Positions 5,041-6,935 of a stretch of DNA of 6,935 nucleotides are shown here, piece by piece (within the stretch, counting starts at the first letter, position 1; each line of letters starts with the position of its first letter). The notes under the pieces are model-generated. The model had not been told where the DNA came from. It made no database searches and was given only the letters and a program-made list of their open reading frames with translations. The DNA lies in the NCBI GenBank assembly GCA_016198605.1, contig JACQIG010000007.1, forward strand, positions 1-6,935. Reading direction: 5' to 3'. The position numbers were made by a program, and so were the translations under genes. Origin of the DNA: Candidatus Aenigmatarchaeota archaeon (GTDB taxonomy: Archaea; Aenigmatarchaeota; Aenigmatarchaeia; QMZP01).

Positions 5041-5247
5041 TCACTTCTTCCTCGCCTTCTTGGCGAGCAGCTGGTCCATCATCTTCACCATATCGGCCTT
5101 CTGCTTCGCCGTCATCTTCTTCAGCTTGTCAGGGTGCGCCTTTGCCGCATGGGTGAAGAGGGCGTCCTTGACTTCCGCCGGCGTCCTGCCCCTCCCCACA
5201 TAGCTGCAGCCCGCCCCTCCAAGCTCCTCACACGACAAACTCAGCAT
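5041..5247 (-). CDS. DUF1059 family small protein
   Basis: This 68-residue protein resembles DUF1059: L-S-C-E-E-L-G-x3-C-x-Y-V-G-R-G-R-T at 4-21, then T-P-A-E-V-K-D-A-L-F-T-H-A-A-K-A-H-P-D at 22-40, with C6, C14, H33 and H38 as possible metal ligands. The C-terminus (41-68) is a Lys-rich helix with an MTAKQKADMV segment. Family function is unknown. ATG 5247 is chosen because GAGGTGGT precedes it at about 3 nt and the family homology begins there. An in-frame ATG at 5313 would add 22 residues unlike the family and is probably not used. A weak TATA-like CCTTTATCA (5289-5281) lies about 38 bp upstream. It sits 89 bp after the gatE stop and 45 bp before the VOC gene, in the same direction. Confidence 0.82.
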   Translation of the reverse strand: MLSLSCEELGGAGCSYVGRGRTPAEVKDALFTHAAKAHPDKLKKMTAKQKADMVKMMDQLLAKKARKK

Positions 5248-5280
5248 GTTACCACCTCTCCAATAAATGGCCCAGGGGAT

Positions 5281-5289
5281 TGATAAAGG
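5281..5289 (-). promoter_or_regulatory. Weak TATA-like box for the DUF1059 gene
   Basis: CCTTTATCA on the minus strand is centred about 38 bp before ATG 5247, which would give a leader of about 10 nt holding the GAGGTGGT ribosome site. The match to consensus is partial, and read-through from gatDE is an alternative. Confidence 0.3.
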
Positions 5290-5336
5290 TTTTCGCTCCT
5301 TTTCATCAGCCACATTAGTACGAAGGGCGATTTTAT

Positions 5337-6821
5337 TTAGCTTGCTTCAATCTCTTCCCTAAGGACTTTCATCACGGTCTCGCCGTTTATCCTGCCGCGC
5401 ACTTCCTTCATCACGAGTCCCATTAAGGCTTTTTCCGGGTTGGGCCTCCCAAGGAGGGCCTTGTTGCTGCCTATTATCTCCCTTACAAGCAGCCGCAGGC
5501 CATCAATGGAGAGGGATTCTATCCCAAGCTTCTTGATTAGGTTGTCTATCTTCTCGCCAGGGTTCTCTGAAACCATTTTCAACAAAGGCAGCAATGCTTC
5601 CCTGGCTATCTTCCCCTCCTTCAAAAGCCTGAAGACATCCTTAAGGTGGCGCTTTTCCAGCTTCTCAACTGGAGCGCCTTCGCGCTTTATCTGCGTGAGG
5701 CCTGAGGTAAGCGTGGTTGCTATGAGGCCGGCTTCCATCCCTGTTTTTGCCAGGTCTTCAAACATGTCACCCATGTTGGATTTCACCAGGCTGGTCGCAA
5801 TCTCCTTATTGAGGGAATAATCCTTCTGGTAGCGGCTTATCCTCTCCTCCCAGGCCTCAGGAAGGGCCTCCCCAAGGGATTCCACATATTGTGCGTCAAG
5901 AGGTATCGGGGGAACATCGGTCTCCGGATATAGCCTTGCGGAGCCAGGCAGGGGCCTGAGGAAGCTTGTTGTGCCATCCCCTTCTGCCTTCCTTACTTCC
6001 TCTTCAACCTTCTTTCCCTTCCCTATCAACTCCTTTTGTCTTCTGGCTTCATTTTCTATTATCTTATGCATAACCCTCAAGTCCTGGAAGCCCTTTATCT
6101 CCACCCTTGAGCCGCCCCTGATTGAGACATTCAAATCCTGCCTTATTGTCCCAAGGCCGCGCTTCACCTTGCCGGTGCTCCTCAGTATCATGCCCAGCTT
6201 TTCAGCGACTTCTCTTGCCTGCTCCGGCGTGTATATGTCGGGGTGCGTCCCGATTTCTACCAGAGGTATCCCCAGCCTGTCCAGCCCGTATGTGACCGTG
6301 TGCCTCCCCTTATTGATTATCTGGCAGGATTCCTCCTCCAGGGCCACGTTGGCTATCCTTACCCTTCCGGAAAGGGTTTCAACATGGCCGTCCATCCCCA
6401 CTATCACAGTCCTCTGGAAGCCGGTTGTGTTTGAGCCGTCTATGACGGCCTTCCTCATCACGTGCAGCTCGTCAGGTATCTCGCAGTTGAGCAGTATGGC
6501 CACCTTAAGCGCAACCTCCAGCGCCTCTTTATTCACCTCATGGGGCGGCTCTTCATCCAGTTCCACCAGGCATGTCTCCTCGGGGAAAACGTCATAGTGG
6601 AACTCCATGCCCTTCAGCGTCTCATGCAGCGCAGCCACGTCCACCTTCCCCAGCTCGCCAGCCACGGCCCTTATATTCCTGGACACGCCCATGACGGGCT
6701 TGTGCTTGGAAAGCTGCGGCCTGCAATTGCAAAAGAGCTTGTGGCGGGTATCCAGCTGCTGGTGTATCTCAAGGCCGCACTTCAGTCCGAGTTTGGATAA
6801 TTCAGTTTCCATAGGCGTCAT
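5337..6821 (-). CDS. gatE: Glu-tRNA(Gln) amidotransferase subunit E, without the usual insertion domain
   Basis: GatE is the tRNA-binding kinase and transamidase subunit of archaeal GatDE, which turns Glu-tRNA(Gln) into Gln-tRNA(Gln) in the cytosol. It uses ATP to activate the glutamate and ammonia delivered by GatD. Family motifs are dense: GLEIHQQLDT (16-25), KLFCNC (28-33), ETCLVELDEEPPHEVN (82-97), MRKAVIDGSNTTGFQRT (122-138), YGLDRLGIPLVEIGTHPD (178-195), IRQDLNVSI (226-234), VEIKGFQDL (240-248) and LPGSARLYPETDVPP (291-305). A helical and YqeY-like tail domain follows (about 320-494). At 494 residues it is about 125 shorter than typical archaeal GatE: the AspRS-like (GAD) insertion expected before GTTSFLRPLPG is absent, leaving a charged linker (about 262-283). 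The ATG at 6821 overlaps the gatD stop (ATGA), which implies translational coupling. An ATG three codons later is also possible. Confidence 0.96.
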   Translation of the reverse strand: MTPMETELSKLGLKCGLEIHQQLDTRHKLFCNCRPQLSKHKPVMGVSRNIRAVAGELGKVDVAALHETLKGMEFHYDVFPEETCLVELDEEPPHEVNKEALEVALKVAILLNCEIPDELHVMRKAVIDGSNTTGFQRTVIVGMDGHVETLSGRVRIANVALEEESCQIINKGRHTVTYGLDRLGIPLVEIGTHPDIYTPEQAREVAEKLGMILRSTGKVKRGLGTIRQDLNVSIRGGSRVEIKGFQDLRVMHKIIENEARRQKELIGKGKKVEEEVRKAEGDGTTSFLRPLPGSARLYPETDVPPIPLDAQYVESLGEALPEAWEERISRYQKDYSLNKEIATSLVKSNMGDMFEDLAKTGMEAGLIATTLTSGLTQIKREGAPVEKLEKRHLKDVFRLLKEGKIAREALLPLLKMVSENPGEKIDNLIKKLGIESLSIDGLRLLVREIIGSNKALLGRPNPEKALMGLVMKEVRGRINGETVMKVLREEIEAS

Positions 6822-6935
6822 ATCAAAAAATCCCCGGGTTCCAGCTTCGCGTTCATCTCCCCGGCGTAATTGGTGAGCATCATCCTCTTCACTTCTTCAA
6901 AGTCCTTCGTGTGGCCCAGCACCCAGCCGAGCTTC
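6818..6935 (-). CDS. gatD: Glu-tRNA(Gln) amidotransferase subunit D, C-terminal end only
   Basis: The last 38 codons of a gene running in from the right edge are visible, ending TGA at 6820-6818. The peptide KLGWVLGHTKDFEEVKRMML and the following TNYAGEMNAKLEPGDFLI match the C-terminus of GatD, where L-x-W-(V/A)-L-G-H-T precedes a helix and the T-N-x-A-G-E-(I/M) ending. GatD is an L-asparaginase-like amidase that releases ammonia from glutamine for GatE. Its stop overlaps the gatE start in ATGA, the usual archaeal gatDE order. The catalytic Thr residues lie outside the window, so activity cannot be judged. Confidence 0.88.
   Translation of the reverse strand, partial: KLGWVLGHTKDFEEVKRMMLTNYAGEMNAKLEPGDFLI

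Noticed and set aside
5971..6597. Plus-strand open frame of 208 residues opposite gatE
   Set aside because: Ser/Pro/Thr-rich shadow of a strongly conserved gatE; no start signal or family match.
1..6935. CRISPR array, tRNA, rRNA or insertion sequence
   Set aside because: No spaced direct repeats, cloverleaf with a T-arm signature, conserved rRNA segment, transposase motif or terminal inverted repeat pair was found on either strand.

Overview
The window comes from an archaeon. The decisive evidence is at the right end: adjacent gatD and gatE genes, whose products form the archaea-only GatDE glutamyl-tRNA(Gln) amidotransferase. Archaeal TATA-like boxes (such as CATATAAG and TTTATATG), a mix of near-leaderless and Shine-Dalgarno starts, and frequent ATA and AGG codons agree with this. 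A GatE about 125 residues shorter than usual hints at a reduced (DPANN-like) lineage, but that placement is only inference.

Left to right: bases 1-182 hold the 5' part of an unrecognised, AT-rich minus-strand gene (about 34% G+C, clearly lower than what follows). Divergent from it, 230-1885 (+) encodes a DUF255/YyaL-type thioredoxin-fold plus alpha/alpha-barrel protein. Ending 6 bp from it, tail to tail, is an unrecognised two-repeat gene (2449 down to 1892, minus) that is readable only by changing frame twice. Immediately upstream of it, with a 2-nt gap, is a Rieske [2Fe-2S] ferredoxin gene (2754-2452, minus). Divergent from the Rieske gene is a NicO-type Ni/Co transporter with a histidine-rich loop (2795-3481, +). 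The 40 bp between these two starts carry two identical ACATATAAG boxes arranged so that each gene's TATA box lies next to the other gene's start.

Bases 3482-3768 carry no convincing gene, but they do hold a good TATA box, a 16-codon micro-ORF or possible small RNA, and two hairpins. From 4995 down to 3769 runs a compact minus-strand operon: VOC/glyoxalase-fold protein, DUF1761 membrane protein, AHSA1/SRPBCC protein. It has its own TATA box and an almost perfect Shine-Dalgarno sequence. Upstream of it are a DUF1059 small protein (5247-5041) and then gatE (6821-5337), which overlaps the end of gatD (6818 to the window edge) by 4 bp.

Functionally, gatDE is core translation (tRNA-dependent glutamine formation). 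The rest is accessory: metal uptake or efflux (NicO), an electron-transfer Rieske protein, a thioredoxin-like protein, and a set of small families better known from bacteria (VOC, DUF1761, AHSA1, DUF1059). No tRNA, rRNA, CRISPR array or transposase was found.
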